A DNA stretch of 24,203 bases, taken from Deinococcus aerolatus (GTDB lineage: Bacteria > Deinococcota > Deinococci > Deinococcales > Deinococcaceae). Both the position numbers and the translations under genes were made by a program. Location of the stretch: contig NZ_BMOL01000028.1 in NCBI RefSeq assembly GCF_014647055.1, positions 1 through 24,203 on the forward strand, given 5' to 3'. This document shows, piece after piece, positions 8,191 through 15,411 of the stretch (its first letter is position 1; each line of letters opens with the position of its first letter). Under the pieces are notes generated by a model that was given only the letters and a program-made list of their open reading frames with translations, had not been told where the DNA came from and did not search any database.

Positions 8191-8747
8191 TTCATTCCTC
8201 CATCGATGCGGGGGACGGGCGTGAGGTGCGCGGCTTTCTGGGTGGGCCGGATCTGGGGCCGCTGGGATTGATGGGCGCGCTGGGATTGAAACTCCGGATT
8301 GACCGTATTCCAGTCCCAGACGGTCTTACGAATGTCAATGACCTGAACGGTGTCGTACTCCATAACCTCCGACTGGTGAAAGAAGCGCTGGGTAAAATCG
8401 AACAGGCTGTGGATGTCCGGGTGCATGGACTCCACGATCACGTTGCGCTGGCCCAGGCCCACGCCCAGGTAGCACACCAGCGGTGACGCCTGAATCCGGT
8501 CACAAAACTCGTTCAGTGCAGCAGGTTGGATGCGGAGATAGGTGCTGGCCAGCACTGGCACCCCCAGACTGATTGGATCGGCCACAGCGATGATGCGGAT
8601 GGAACCCGACTCGGTCAGGACATTCACGCGGTTACGAACTGTGCCTTCGGTAACACCCACTTGCCGAGCAATTTCACGGAAAGGCGTGCGCCCGTCGATT
8701 CGGAGGACCTTCAGAATGTGCCAGTCGGTTTCATCAAGTTCAAGCAC
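8187..8747 (-). CDS. Lrp/AsnC-family transcriptional regulator
   Basis: DNA-binding regulator, probably of its own operon. Residues 1-60 form the family's N-terminal winged helix-turn-helix (LDETDWHILKVLRIDGRTPFREIARQVGVTEGTVRNRVNVLTESGSI). Residues about 65-145 form the RAM ligand-binding and oligomerisation domain (VLASTYLRI, CYLGVGLGQRNVIVE, FDFTQRFFHQSEVMEYDTVQVIDI). A Gln/Arg-rich tail of about 40 residues follows, longer than the usual family length of about 150; its last codons contain the ribosome site of the downstream binding-protein gene. The GTG start at 8747 is preceded by AGGAGG (8752-8757) four bases away and gives the usual LDxxDxxIL beginning. The regulator shares one message with the transporter, and five copies of TACGCA/TGCGTA surround its promoter, suggesting autoregulation. 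The effector is unknown. Confidence 0.93.
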   Translation of the reverse strand: MLELDETDWHILKVLRIDGRTPFREIARQVGVTEGTVRNRVNVLTESGSIRIIAVADPISLGVPVLASTYLRIQPAALNEFCDRIQASPLVCYLGVGLGQRNVIVESMHPDIHSLFDFTQRFFHQSEVMEYDTVQVIDIRKTVWDWNTVNPEFQSQRAHQSQRPQIRPTQKAAHLTPVPRIDGGMK

Positions 8748-8781
8748 CTGACCTCCTTTCTCTATCTGGATTTTTCACAGG

Positions 8782-8876
8782 CTACGCAGCACGAGCGGTG
8801 CGTAGTTGTTGTGAATGCGTAGTAGCTTGTCGGAGATTTTACGCACAATGAATTAAAAATGCAATTGAGGTACGCA
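8782..8876. promoter_or_regulatory. Candidate Lrp-type operator: five TACGCA/TGCGTA motifs
   Basis: TACGCA or its reverse complement occurs at 8783-8788, 8799-8804, 8816-8821, 8840-8845 and 8871-8876, five times in 94 bases. The pair 8782-8788/8799-8805 makes a 7-bp inverted repeat with a 10-base gap, and 8816-8821/8840-8845 makes another with 18 bases between. One motif overlaps the proposed -10 box, one lies just upstream of the -35 box and three lie in the presumed leader. Lrp/AsnC proteins are known to bind several spaced sites as oligomers. Assignment to the adjacent regulator is inference. Confidence 0.6.
8836..8864 (-). promoter_or_regulatory. Predicted sigma-70-type promoter of the regulator-transporter operon
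   Basis: Reading the minus strand, TTGCAT (8864-8859), a 17-base spacer and TAAAAT (8841-8836) match the consensus -35 and -10 boxes closely. Transcription would begin around 8828, leaving a leader of about 80 bases before the GTG at 8747. Confidence 0.6.
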
Positions 8877-8879
8877 TTG

Positions 8880-9142
8880 CGAATTTCTGGTGTACTCGAA
8901 CTGTCTTCAGTATTTGCTCGGCCTCTCGCGCTTTTTTCCTATGTTTGACTGTGGCGGGCCGCTCGCTCACCAGTCGCTCGGTGTTGCAGAGCCAGACAGA
9001 GGGTGGCGTGATATTTAAGCTGGACCTCTGGAGTTTTCAGATTCACGGTCAGCAGAGCGTTGCGCGGCTCTCTGTATCAGCAGCGTGAGCGCGTCCTGAC
9101 CAGTACGCAGTAAGACAATTCTCACGCCACAACTCTTACCTG
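8880..9142. other. Intergenic region with no recognisable gene
   Basis: The spacer separates two minus-strand operons. I saw no open frame with a ribosome site, no tRNA and no strong terminator hairpin here. Confidence 0.4.
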
Positions 9143-9448
9143 TCAGGGAATCACGCCTTCAAACAGCATGCCCCGGCGGTCCTCGGTGACGTCCCGAAAC
9201 AGTTCAGGGAACAGGCTGGGCATGCCATGGTTCGCAGAGCGCAGGTGGGATTCAATGTGTGCGTGGGAGCGCTGGTTGGGCAACACGAGCAGATTGCCCG
9301 GGTCATTGTTGGTGCCGTCGCGGTGGTGGACGATTGCGCCGGGGGCCAGAAGCCAGGCTGGCAGCTGCTCGGCCAGGACGCGGTGCAGGGAGCGAGCTTT
9401 GCCCGTCGCCTTGTCCCGTATTTTCCAGTCGCCCTTACGCTCCCTCAC
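9143..9448 (-). CDS. Small HNH endonuclease-like protein
   Basis: A 101-residue protein with an HNH-type beta-beta-alpha metal motif at about residues 38-70: GAIVHHRDGTNNDPGNLLVLPNQRSH followed by AHIESHLR. The His-His pair, the Asn of NNDPGNL and the downstream His residues are the expected metal and catalytic positions. Upstream, KIRDKATGKARSLHRVLAEQL resembles the N-terminal part of HNH_3-type homing or phage-like endonucleases. The GTG start at 9448 is preceded by GGGAG at a plausible distance. The gene lies 77 bases downstream of the DnaE2 gene on the same strand with no clear terminator between, so it may share the SOS-type message. A role in repair or as a selfish nuclease cannot be decided from sequence. 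Confidence 0.75.
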   Translation of the reverse strand: MRERKGDWKIRDKATGKARSLHRVLAEQLPAWLLAPGAIVHHRDGTNNDPGNLLVLPNQRSHAHIESHLRSANHGMPSLFPELFRDVTEDRRGMLFEGVIP

Positions 9449-9525
9449 CCCTTGAGCTCCCGGCCTACTGGCACGGCCATTCCCCTTACTCAGGCCAGAC
9501 TACGCCGCGAGTGGACCGAGTGAGG

Positions 9526-12500
9526 TCAATCCGCCGCACTCGCCCAACTTCCCAGCGGCAATTCATTCAAACGCTGGACCTTGAGCGTCACTGCCCGCCC
9601 CTGCACCGTCGCCTCGCCCTGGACGATCAATGCGCGGGCGTCACGCAACACGACGCGGTGGGCTTCCCACAAATCCGGGGAGATGATGGCCTGGACACGG
9701 GTAGACGTGTCTTCCAGCACAAAGAAGGCAAATCCTTTCGCTGTCGGTGGCCGCTGCTTCGTGACCACCAAGCCCGCCGTCCACGCCTCCCGCCCGTGGC
9801 GCAGCCCTGCCAGTGGCACGCAGCCCAGGTCACGCAGGCGGGCGCGGTGGGCGTCTAAGGGATGCCGTCCAGACTCGGAAATCCCTTTGGTGTCCAGATC
9901 CAGGAACAGTAGTTCATCTGGAGCAAGGGTGGACAACTCAGGCGGTCGTGCGTTTGGACCCAGCAGGCCGCGCGTCCCCGGCTTTCGCGCATTGGCGATG
10001 GTGTGCAGGACGTAATACGCTTCACGCCTGTTTTTCTGGGCGTCTACTGCGTCAAACGCCCCAGCTTTCGCCAGCGTATCCAGGGCGTCGCGCCCCACCT
10101 CCACCCGGTCATAGAAGTCCGCGACGTTTTTGTACTTGCCGCCCATCAAGCGCTCCTGCACAATCTGCCGCGCCGCCGCCTTACTGACACCTTCCACAAC
10201 TGAGAGGGGAAGCCGGACCGTTCGCTCGTTCTCGGCCCGGTACGACATGCCCGAGCGATTGATACACACGCCGCGCAGGGAGATACCCCAACGCCGGGCC
10301 TCGTGGCTGACCGTGCTGGCAGGCCACAGGCCCGGCTCCTCGGTCAGGAAGCCCGCGAGGTACGCCGCCGGGTGGTGCTGACGCATCCAGGCGCTGGAGT
10401 AGGCGTGCTGGGCAAACGCGTGGGCATGACTCTCGGCGAAGCCATACCCACGGAAGGCCGCGCAAATGGCGAACATCTCCCCGGCCTCCCAGGGAAAGGC
10501 CCCGGTGGTCAGGGCCGCTCCGGCGGTAAAGCTGTTCTTCAATTCTTCCAGCTCGGCAGCGTCCTCGGTCTTGCTGAGTCTGGATCTGAATTTGTCCGCA
10601 TCGGGCCAGCTATACCCCGCGTAGTGGACGGCGATCCGCAGAATCTGCTCCTGAAACATCAGCGTGCCGTGCGTCGGCGCGAGGATCGTTCTAAGCGGTT
10701 CGGGCAGCTCTGGCACGGGTTCCTCGCCTCTCGCCCTTCTGACGTATGGATGGACGGTGCCGGACTGGATCGGGCCTGGGCGCACCAGCGCAATCTGGTG
10801 CGCGAGCTGGGTCATGTTCTTCGGCTGCAAGCGGGCCGTCATCTGCACCTGAGCCGGACTCTCGATCTGGAAGATGGCGAGGGTGTCCCCGCTGGCAATT
10901 CGCTCCCACACGGCAGGATCGTCGGGCAGATCGCCGTACTCCACCCACTGGCCCGTCAGGCGCATCACTTCTTCGCGTGCCCGCTCCAGCGCGGCCAGCA
11001 TCCGTAAGCCCAGCAGGTCCAGTTTGATCAGGCCCAGTTTCTCCACGTCATCCTTGTCAAAGGTCAGCATGCGGATACCACCGCTGGAACGGGTCAGGGG
11101 CGAGTAATGGGTGAGCGAACTGGCGCTCAGCACCACGCCGCCGCTGTGGGGGGCCAAGTGGCGTACAAAGCCCGGCTCAATCTTTTCCAGCAGGCCCAGC
11201 AGCGCCTCACCCACAGGCGCGTCTCCCAGCACCTCGGTGAACACCACCTGCGCCTCCCTGGCCCGGTGCGGGCGGCTGTGGCGGTAATCCCGGCCCAGCG
11301 CGCGGCTCAGACGGTCCCGCAGCTCGGACGGCAGACCCAGGGCGCGGCCCAGGTCCTGCACGGCGCTCGGCAGGCGGTAGGTGATCTTGTTGGCCACCAT
11401 CGCTTCCCCGGTGCCCTCACCCCCCCAGCGGGCTTCCACCCAGCTCAGCACCTGATCCCTACGGCTGGAAGCAATGTCGATGTCCACGTCCGGCATGGAC
11501 GCGCGCCCAGTGTGGAGGAACCGCTCGAACAGCAGGTTGTGTTTGATGGGGTCCGACAGGGTAATGCCCAGCAGATAACAGAGAACGCTACCCGCCGCAC
11601 TCCCGCGCCCAGCCGCCAGGATTCCGTGTTCGCGGCAGTAGTCGGTCACTTCGGCAGCGGTCAGAAAGAATCCTGCCATCTCCAGCGTTCGCACCGTGGC
11701 AAGTTCTTGCTGCAAGCGGGTCTGGGCCACTGGTCTGGCATCGGGCAGGTAGCGCAGGGGCAGAGCCGCAAATGCGCGCTCCTCCAACGCCTCCTGTGGC
11801 GTCTGGAACATCCGGAGCTTCGGCTCCGGAGCGTGTAGCCGCTCCGGGCGCAAGTCCAGGGCGCAAGTGTCAGCCAGCTTCTGGGCGTTGAGCAGTGCGT
11901 CAGGAAAGGGCAGCAGCGCGCCCCAGTCGTCTGGCGTGCCGACGCGGCGGGCGTCGTTGCGGGGGCGCTCGGCATGAGGAACCTGCACGTCGATTCCCAG
12001 GCGGGCGCAGGTCAGGGCATCAAGGAGCGGGTACTCGTCCTGGCCGCCCATGTTGACCTCGGGAGCGGCCACCGTGGGCAATTCCAGGTCTCGGGCCAGA
12101 CCACGCAGGTACTCCAGTCTTCTCCGTTCGTTCGGCGCTGCGCCGTGAAAAAGCTGGAGGTACAGATCGAACGGGAAGGACTCGCGCAGGATCCGCAGAA
12201 GTGAGGCCGCCCGCGCGATCTCTCTCCGTTCGCCCAGTACGGTGGGGAAGCCCTGCCGCCCGCCTGTCAGACAGACCAGATGATCGCCCCGACTGGCCGC
12301 CTCCTGCACGCGTTCCAGAGGCAGGCCGTCAACGCGGTGCAAGTGAATCTGGGTGATCAGTTCGCACAGCAGCGCGTAGCCAGTTCGGTCTTTCGCCAGC
12401 AGCACCAGGGGGAAAACCTCGTGCAGTTCTTTCGATCTGGGGGGCGTGGGGAACAGCACAGGCAGCGTCACCCCAATCATCGCTCCCAGCCCTGCTTCAC

Positions 12501-12672
12501 TCGCTGCCTCACACAGCTCCACGGCTCCGGCCACGCTGCACCAGTCGGTCAGGCCCACCGCGCCGTAACCACGCTCTACCGCGAGCTTCACCAGTCGCCG
12601 GGGGCTGACCGTACTGCGACCCTCCGAGAAGTAGCTCTGGCAGGTCAGCAGGGCGGGCAGGGGGCGATTCAC
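9526..12672 (-). CDS. dnaE2: Error-prone DNA polymerase, DnaE2 type (C-family alpha subunit)
   Basis: Translesion polymerase partner of ImuB/ImuY. The catalytic core is intact: GRGSAAGSVLCYLLGI, the two-Asp motif SMPDVDIDI (D395 and D397), and the third Asp in LIKLDLLGL (D552). GYGFAESHAHAFA and helix-hairpin-helix segments follow. A C-terminal OB fold holds TAGLVVTKQRPPTAKGFAFFVLED, a DnaE2 rather than DnaE1 signature. The N-terminal PHP domain is eroded: the usual HxHS reads TCQS (residues 10-13), LTDHD reads LTDWC (41-45), and the later NDVH position reads PEVN. GTG at 12672 is chosen because it starts two bases after the upstream stop. GTG at 12699 would add nine residues and overlap that gene by 25 bases. 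About 1048 residues is normal for DnaE2. Confidence 0.93.
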   Translation of the reverse strand: MNRPLPALLTCQSYFSEGRSTVSPRRLVKLAVERGYGAVGLTDWCSVAGAVELCEAASEAGLGAMIGVTLPVLFPTPPRSKELHEVFPLVLLAKDRTGYALLCELITQIHLHRVDGLPLERVQEAASRGDHLVCLTGGRQGFPTVLGERREIARAASLLRILRESFPFDLYLQLFHGAAPNERRRLEYLRGLARDLELPTVAAPEVNMGGQDEYPLLDALTCARLGIDVQVPHAERPRNDARRVGTPDDWGALLPFPDALLNAQKLADTCALDLRPERLHAPEPKLRMFQTPQEALEERAFAALPLRYLPDARPVAQTRLQQELATVRTLEMAGFFLTAAEVTDYCREHGILAAGRGSAAGSVLCYLLGITLSDPIKHNLLFERFLHTGRASMPDVDIDIASSRRDQVLSWVEARWGGEGTGEAMVANKITYRLPSAVQDLGRALGLPSELRDRLSRALGRDYRHSRPHRAREAQVVFTEVLGDAPVGEALLGLLEKIEPGFVRHLAPHSGGVVLSASSLTHYSPLTRSSGGIRMLTFDKDDVEKLGLIKLDLLGLRMLAALERAREEVMRLTGQWVEYGDLPDDPAVWERIASGDTLAIFQIESPAQVQMTARLQPKNMTQLAHQIALVRPGPIQSGTVHPYVRRARGEEPVPELPEPLRTILAPTHGTLMFQEQILRIAVHYAGYSWPDADKFRSRLSKTEDAAELEELKNSFTAGAALTTGAFPWEAGEMFAICAAFRGYGFAESHAHAFAQHAYSSAWMRQHHPAAYLAGFLTEEPGLWPASTVSHEARRWGISLRGVCINRSGMSYRAENERTVRLPLSVVEGVSKAAARQIVQERLMGGKYKNVADFYDRVEVGRDALDTLAKAGAFDAVDAQKNRREAYYVLHTIANARKPGTRGLLGPNARPPELSTLAPDELLFLDLDTKGISESGRHPLDAHRARLRDLGCVPLAGLRHGREAWTAGLVVTKQRPPTAKGFAFFVLEDTSTRVQAIISPDLWEAHRVVLRDARALIVQGEATVQGRAVTLKVQRLNELPLGSWASAAD

Positions 12673-12674
12673 CC

Positions 12675-12917
12675 TCAGTCCTGAATCCGCGCCAGCCACC
12701 AGCGGTCTGGGGCGTCCTCACGGTGCAGCTCGGCCACCAGCTCCCCTGCCTGAACGAGAAAGCAGCTTCTGGGGCTTTCCCCCAGCCACCAGCGCCCACC
12801 GTAGCGCCACTGGTCCAGCACATCCCAGATGGGATAAGCACGGCTCTGCCAGATCAGCCGCCCCGGCTCGCCCGCAGGCGTCAGGCAAACCTCGACGAGT
12901 TGCTGCACGGCCTTCAC
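12675..12917 (-). CDS. Small DUF6504-like protein of the mutagenesis cassette
   Basis: An 80-residue protein with a conserved-looking core IWDVLDQWRYGGRWWLGESPRS, then CFLVQAGELVAELHREDAPDRWWLARIQD. This resembles the small DUF6504 proteins found beside or fused to ImuB-type proteins in Actinobacteria. I assign it from memory of that motif, so the family is tentative. Its GTG start overlaps the imuB stop by four bases (GTGA), with GAGGA upstream, and its stop lies two bases before the preferred dnaE2 start, so all three are probably translated together. It may be a detached C-terminal module of ImuB. No catalytic motif is visible. Confidence 0.8.
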   Translation of the reverse strand: MKAVQQLVEVCLTPAGEPGRLIWQSRAYPIWDVLDQWRYGGRWWLGESPRSCFLVQAGELVAELHREDAPDRWWLARIQD

Positions 12918-14155
12918 AGGGGCACTTCCTCAAAGAACGCGGCCATGCGCTCCACAGCCTTTTGGTGGGCCTGGATCCGGGTCAGCGCGGGTTTCCAGCT
13001 CTGGCGGGGTGTCATGGATGTGGGGCGCACCATCCCCGTCAGCCAGTCCACCCACTGATAGCGGGCGTCGGTGGCGTAAGCGTAGGGGTCCAGCCACTCC
13101 ACCTTGACCAATGCCTCGGGGAAACGATCCAGTACGTCTTTGGTGACTTCCAATTCCGCTAGGGAAGCCCACAGGCCCACCATCCGGCCCGGCTGCTGAA
13201 TGCCGGAGAGTTGAAGGGTCAGCGCCTCCACGCCCAACGGCAGTGCACCTGTGTCGGTCAGGGCCAGCCCAGCGATTCGCAACAGGCCCGCTGGACCAGG
13301 GGAGCCTTTTAATTTGCGCGTGGCCGAGAGCCGTCCGCCCAACGTGTCGGCCTGCACCGTCAGATACGCGGCGGCGCGGCCCCGCAGCTCGGCCAGGAAT
13401 AAGGGGAGTAGCTCCGAGAAAATCACATCCGCCTCGCTGGGTTCGTAGAGCGGTGAGTCCAGACCCATGCGCGCCTCGATCACCCGGCCCGGCACATACC
13501 GCTGCACCGCCCCCGTGCGCTCGCCTTTCAGAAAGCGGTTAACCCGCTTTCCCACATCTACGCCTAGAAACGCTTCTCGCTGCGCCGCGCTCCACTTCAT
13601 CAGATCCGCGAGGCCGCGCACCCCCAGAAAAGCCAGCCGTTCGATATGCACAGGGGTCAGGCCGATCACTTCCAGATGGGCAGGAGGGGTCAGGGAAAGG
13701 AACGCTTTCTCAGCCGCACCTGTTGCCACCTCGCGGACCTCGCCCGGCTTGGCACGCAGGGCGGCGATTTGGGCGACTTCCAGGCTCTCGGCCAGACCCA
13801 CCGGGGCATGCAGGGCGGCAGCCAGTTCACGGGCGGCTGGAGCGCTGATCTTCAGAAAGACAGTTCCTGGTACTCGTCCTTCTACCCGGTCCGAGTAGCG
13901 CGCATACAGCGTTTCGAGCAGCTCCACCCACGCCGCGATTGCCGTGGGCGCGCTGATCACTTCGGCGTGAAGCTCGGGGCAGCGGCTCAGGGCCGCGATA
14001 TCGCGCATACCGAGTTGTACGCCTGCCTCTTGTGCGTCTGAATTGGCGTACAGCACGCGCCTCGACTCACTCAGGGCGGCCACGGGAATACTGGGACGCT
14101 GACGGCTCAGCAAGGTCAGTGGCCACGGTGAAAGGTTCACGCAGGCCAGAGGCAT
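12914..14155 (-). CDS. imuB: ImuB/ImuY-type Y-family polymerase-like protein
   Basis: Y-family polymerase homologue expected to act as a non-catalytic adaptor in the DnaE2 mutasome. Recognisable parts are the palm start (LACVNLSPWPLTLL), the segment VLYANSDAQEAGVQLGMRDIAAL, which parallels the AxxxGxxxGM region of ImuB, and a helix-hairpin-helix thumb (VIGLTPVHIERLAFLGVRGLADLMKW). A little-finger region ends at about residue 340 (LTLQLSGIQQPGRMVGLW). The Asp/Glu residues that bind metal in active Y polymerases are absent: CVNLSP stands where DMDxFF is expected, and no S-x-DE motif is seen. The ATG at 14155 starts four bases after the lexA stop; GTG at 14182 is less likely. About 413 residues. 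In Deinococcus deserti the equivalent gene in the lexA-imuY-dnaE2 operon is called imuY. Confidence 0.85.
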   Translation of the reverse strand: MPLACVNLSPWPLTLLSRQRPSIPVAALSESRRVLYANSDAQEAGVQLGMRDIAALSRCPELHAEVISAPTAIAAWVELLETLYARYSDRVEGRVPGTVFLKISAPAARELAAALHAPVGLAESLEVAQIAALRAKPGEVREVATGAAEKAFLSLTPPAHLEVIGLTPVHIERLAFLGVRGLADLMKWSAAQREAFLGVDVGKRVNRFLKGERTGAVQRYVPGRVIEARMGLDSPLYEPSEADVIFSELLPLFLAELRGRAAAYLTVQADTLGGRLSATRKLKGSPGPAGLLRIAGLALTDTGALPLGVEALTLQLSGIQQPGRMVGLWASLAELEVTKDVLDRFPEALVKVEWLDPYAYATDARYQWVDWLTGMVRPTSMTPRQSWKPALTRIQAHQKAVERMAAFFEEVPL

Positions 14156-14159
14156 CTCA

Positions 14160-14789
14160 CTATGCCCAACGGGCGCTGACACGCGGCACGCCCACCCCTA
14201 CCCGGCCCACCATCTTGCCCTGGACCTGGACCTGCTCTGCCGGGTACGTCATACGCGGAATGTCCGGGTTCTCTGACATCAGGATGATCTGATCCCCGAA
14301 GTGGTATAGCCGCTTGAGGGTGGCGGCCTCTTCGCCTGGAATCAGCACGACGGCCACCTCGCCGTCGTGCACTTCCGTGGCGGGCCGCACGATCACGTAG
14401 TCACCGTCCAACACGCCCACGCCCGTCATACTCTCTCCCCGCACGCGCAGGAGGAAATCGCCGCTGCGCATGTCCAGCAGCGTCTCCAGGCTGGGCGTGT
14501 AATCGTCGGGGGACTGGGCCGCCAGCGCTGGCGGCCCAGCGGCGATCGAGCCGTAAATGGGCAGGCCGTGGCCCAGGGCCACCTTGGCCCGGTCCGTGGC
14601 GATCAGCGGCGCGTACCGTTCGGAACTCGGCTCCAGATAGCCCAGATTTCGCAGGATGCCTGCCTGATAGCTCACCGCCTGCTTGGTCACGCCCGTCTGG
14701 GCCGCGACGGCGCTCAGTGTGGCGTTGGCGCCCAGTTGGAGGGCGGCATTCAGGATGGCGGTGCGGGTGCGGGTCAGGTCTGGGGGCAT
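14160..14789 (-). CDS. lexA: LexA-like S24-family self-cleaving repressor
   Basis: SOS-type repressor heading the mutagenesis operon. Residues about 5-55 form an N-terminal winged helix-turn-helix (LSAVAAQTGVTKQAVSYQAGILRNLGYLE). The peptidase S24 domain follows, with the Ala-Gly cleavage site in YGSIAAGPP (A84-G85), the nucleophile Ser in RGESMTGVGVLDGDYVIV (S120) and the general-base Lys in EEAATLKRLY (K159), so RecA-stimulated autocleavage should be possible. The helix-turn-helix is unlike that of E. coli LexA. The ATG at 14789 is preferred over GTG at 14798 because GAGGTG (14797-14802) sits at the right distance. A 20-bp palindrome lies immediately upstream. The stop is four bases before imuB, in place of the imuA gene found in other bacteria. 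Confidence 0.9.
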   Translation of the reverse strand: MPPDLTRTRTAILNAALQLGANATLSAVAAQTGVTKQAVSYQAGILRNLGYLEPSSERYAPLIATDRAKVALGHGLPIYGSIAAGPPALAAQSPDDYTPSLETLLDMRSGDFLLRVRGESMTGVGVLDGDYVIVRPATEVHDGEVAVVLIPGEEAATLKRLYHFGDQIILMSENPDIPRMTYPAEQVQVQGKMVGRVGVGVPRVSARWA

Positions 14790-14803
14790 GGGGTTCACCT
14801 CAA

Positions 14804-14823
14804 TTCTTGACGAGCATCAAGAA
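14804..14823. promoter_or_regulatory. Palindromic candidate operator upstream of lexA
   Basis: TTCTTGA (14804-14810) and TCAAGAA (14817-14823) form a perfect 7-bp inverted repeat around six bases, directly upstream of the lexA ribosome site. An overlapping ATCAA-4-TTGAT repeat follows (14816-14829). A related half-site, TGTCAAGATA, lies at 14857-14866 next to the divergent gene; on the minus strand it also supplies TTGACA, but with no clear -10 partner. The position suggests LexA autoregulation. It does not match the E. coli CTG-N10-CAG or Bacillus GAAC-N4-GTTC boxes. Confidence 0.5.
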
Positions 14824-14885
14824 GTTGATGACAGCTTGCACCATTTTTTTGTCTCGTGTCAAGATAACCATGAGGTGAACAATTT

Positions 14886-15221
14886 ATGACTGAGCTTACC
14901 GGGCATCAGGAGGATTCAGAAGCCACTGGTTACACACGCCAGATCGAGATTCGCATGGTCTTTCCGGAGAAGATTCGTTACGAGAAGGGGAGACCCGTGA
15001 AAGAGCCGGGACCGGATCCAGAGCGGGTGATCGCAGCGCTGCGTCCAGAAGTGGAGCGGGGCGTGCAGGGCAGGTACGGCGAGGAGACGGAGGTGATCTT
15101 TCGGGTGGCTCAGGCCCCCAGCATCCGGGTCACGGGACAGTTCGGGGAAAAGGTGGCCATTACGGCAGCATTCGCCCAGGAAGTGCTGGACGGCGCATTC
15201 GAGCATCTGGTGGTGGAATAG
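14886..15221 (+). CDS. Conserved-looking small protein of unknown function, divergent from lexA
   Basis: A 111-residue soluble protein that I do not recognise. The ATG at 14886 is preceded by GAGGTG (14872-14877) eight bases away, a good ribosome site. The composition is acidic and charged, with no signal peptide or membrane segment. The middle contains PDPERVIAALRPEVERGV and an alternating hydrophobic run (EVIFRVAQAPSIRVTGQFGEKVAITAAF) suggesting an alpha-beta fold. It is transcribed away from the lexA operon from a shared 96-base spacer carrying palindromic sites, so it may be co-regulated by the LexA-like protein. It could be a mutasome accessory factor, but nothing in the sequence proves that. 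Confidence 0.75.
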   Translation: MTELTGHQEDSEATGYTRQIEIRMVFPEKIRYEKGRPVKEPGPDPERVIAALRPEVERGVQGRYGEETEVIFRVAQAPSIRVTGQFGEKVAITAAFAQEVLDGAFEHLVVE

Positions 15222-15270
15222 CGCCTCCTCGCACTCTCCGGGTTCCCGTCACACTCTAGGGAGGGAGACA

Positions 15271-15411
15271 GTGGCCAAGGTGGAGCGCATGGCCGCCGAA
15301 GTCCCGGTACCCACGTATTCGATTGACGATCAGACCGCGATCAAAGTGATGGGCAGCTCCGTCGGAATCGTCTCCGAGGGTCAGTGGCAGCTCTTAACGT
15401 CCGGAAGCTGA
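15271..15411 (+). CDS. Small ORF of unknown function (46 residues)
   Basis: Begins GTG GCC AAG GTG and ends at TGA 15409-15411. A strong ribosome site (GGGAGG, 15259-15264) stands six bases before the GTG. The peptide includes VPVPTYSIDDQTAIKVMGSS and VGIVSEGQWQLLTSGS. It starts 49 bases after the preceding gene on the same strand and could be cotranscribed with it. I do not recognise the family. It may be a genuine small protein or the tail of a decayed gene. Confidence 0.45.
   Translation: MAKVERMAAEVPVPTYSIDDQTAIKVMGSSVGIVSEGQWQLLTSGS

Noticed and set aside
11107..11838. Plus-strand open frame inside dnaE2
   Set aside because: Antisense shadow with no recognisable motifs; dnaE2 is continuous and complete.
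14799..14885. Classical SOS boxes (CTGT-N8-ACAG or GAAC-N4-GTTC) before lexA
   Set aside because: Neither consensus occurs; only the TTCTTGA palindrome and related half-sites are present.
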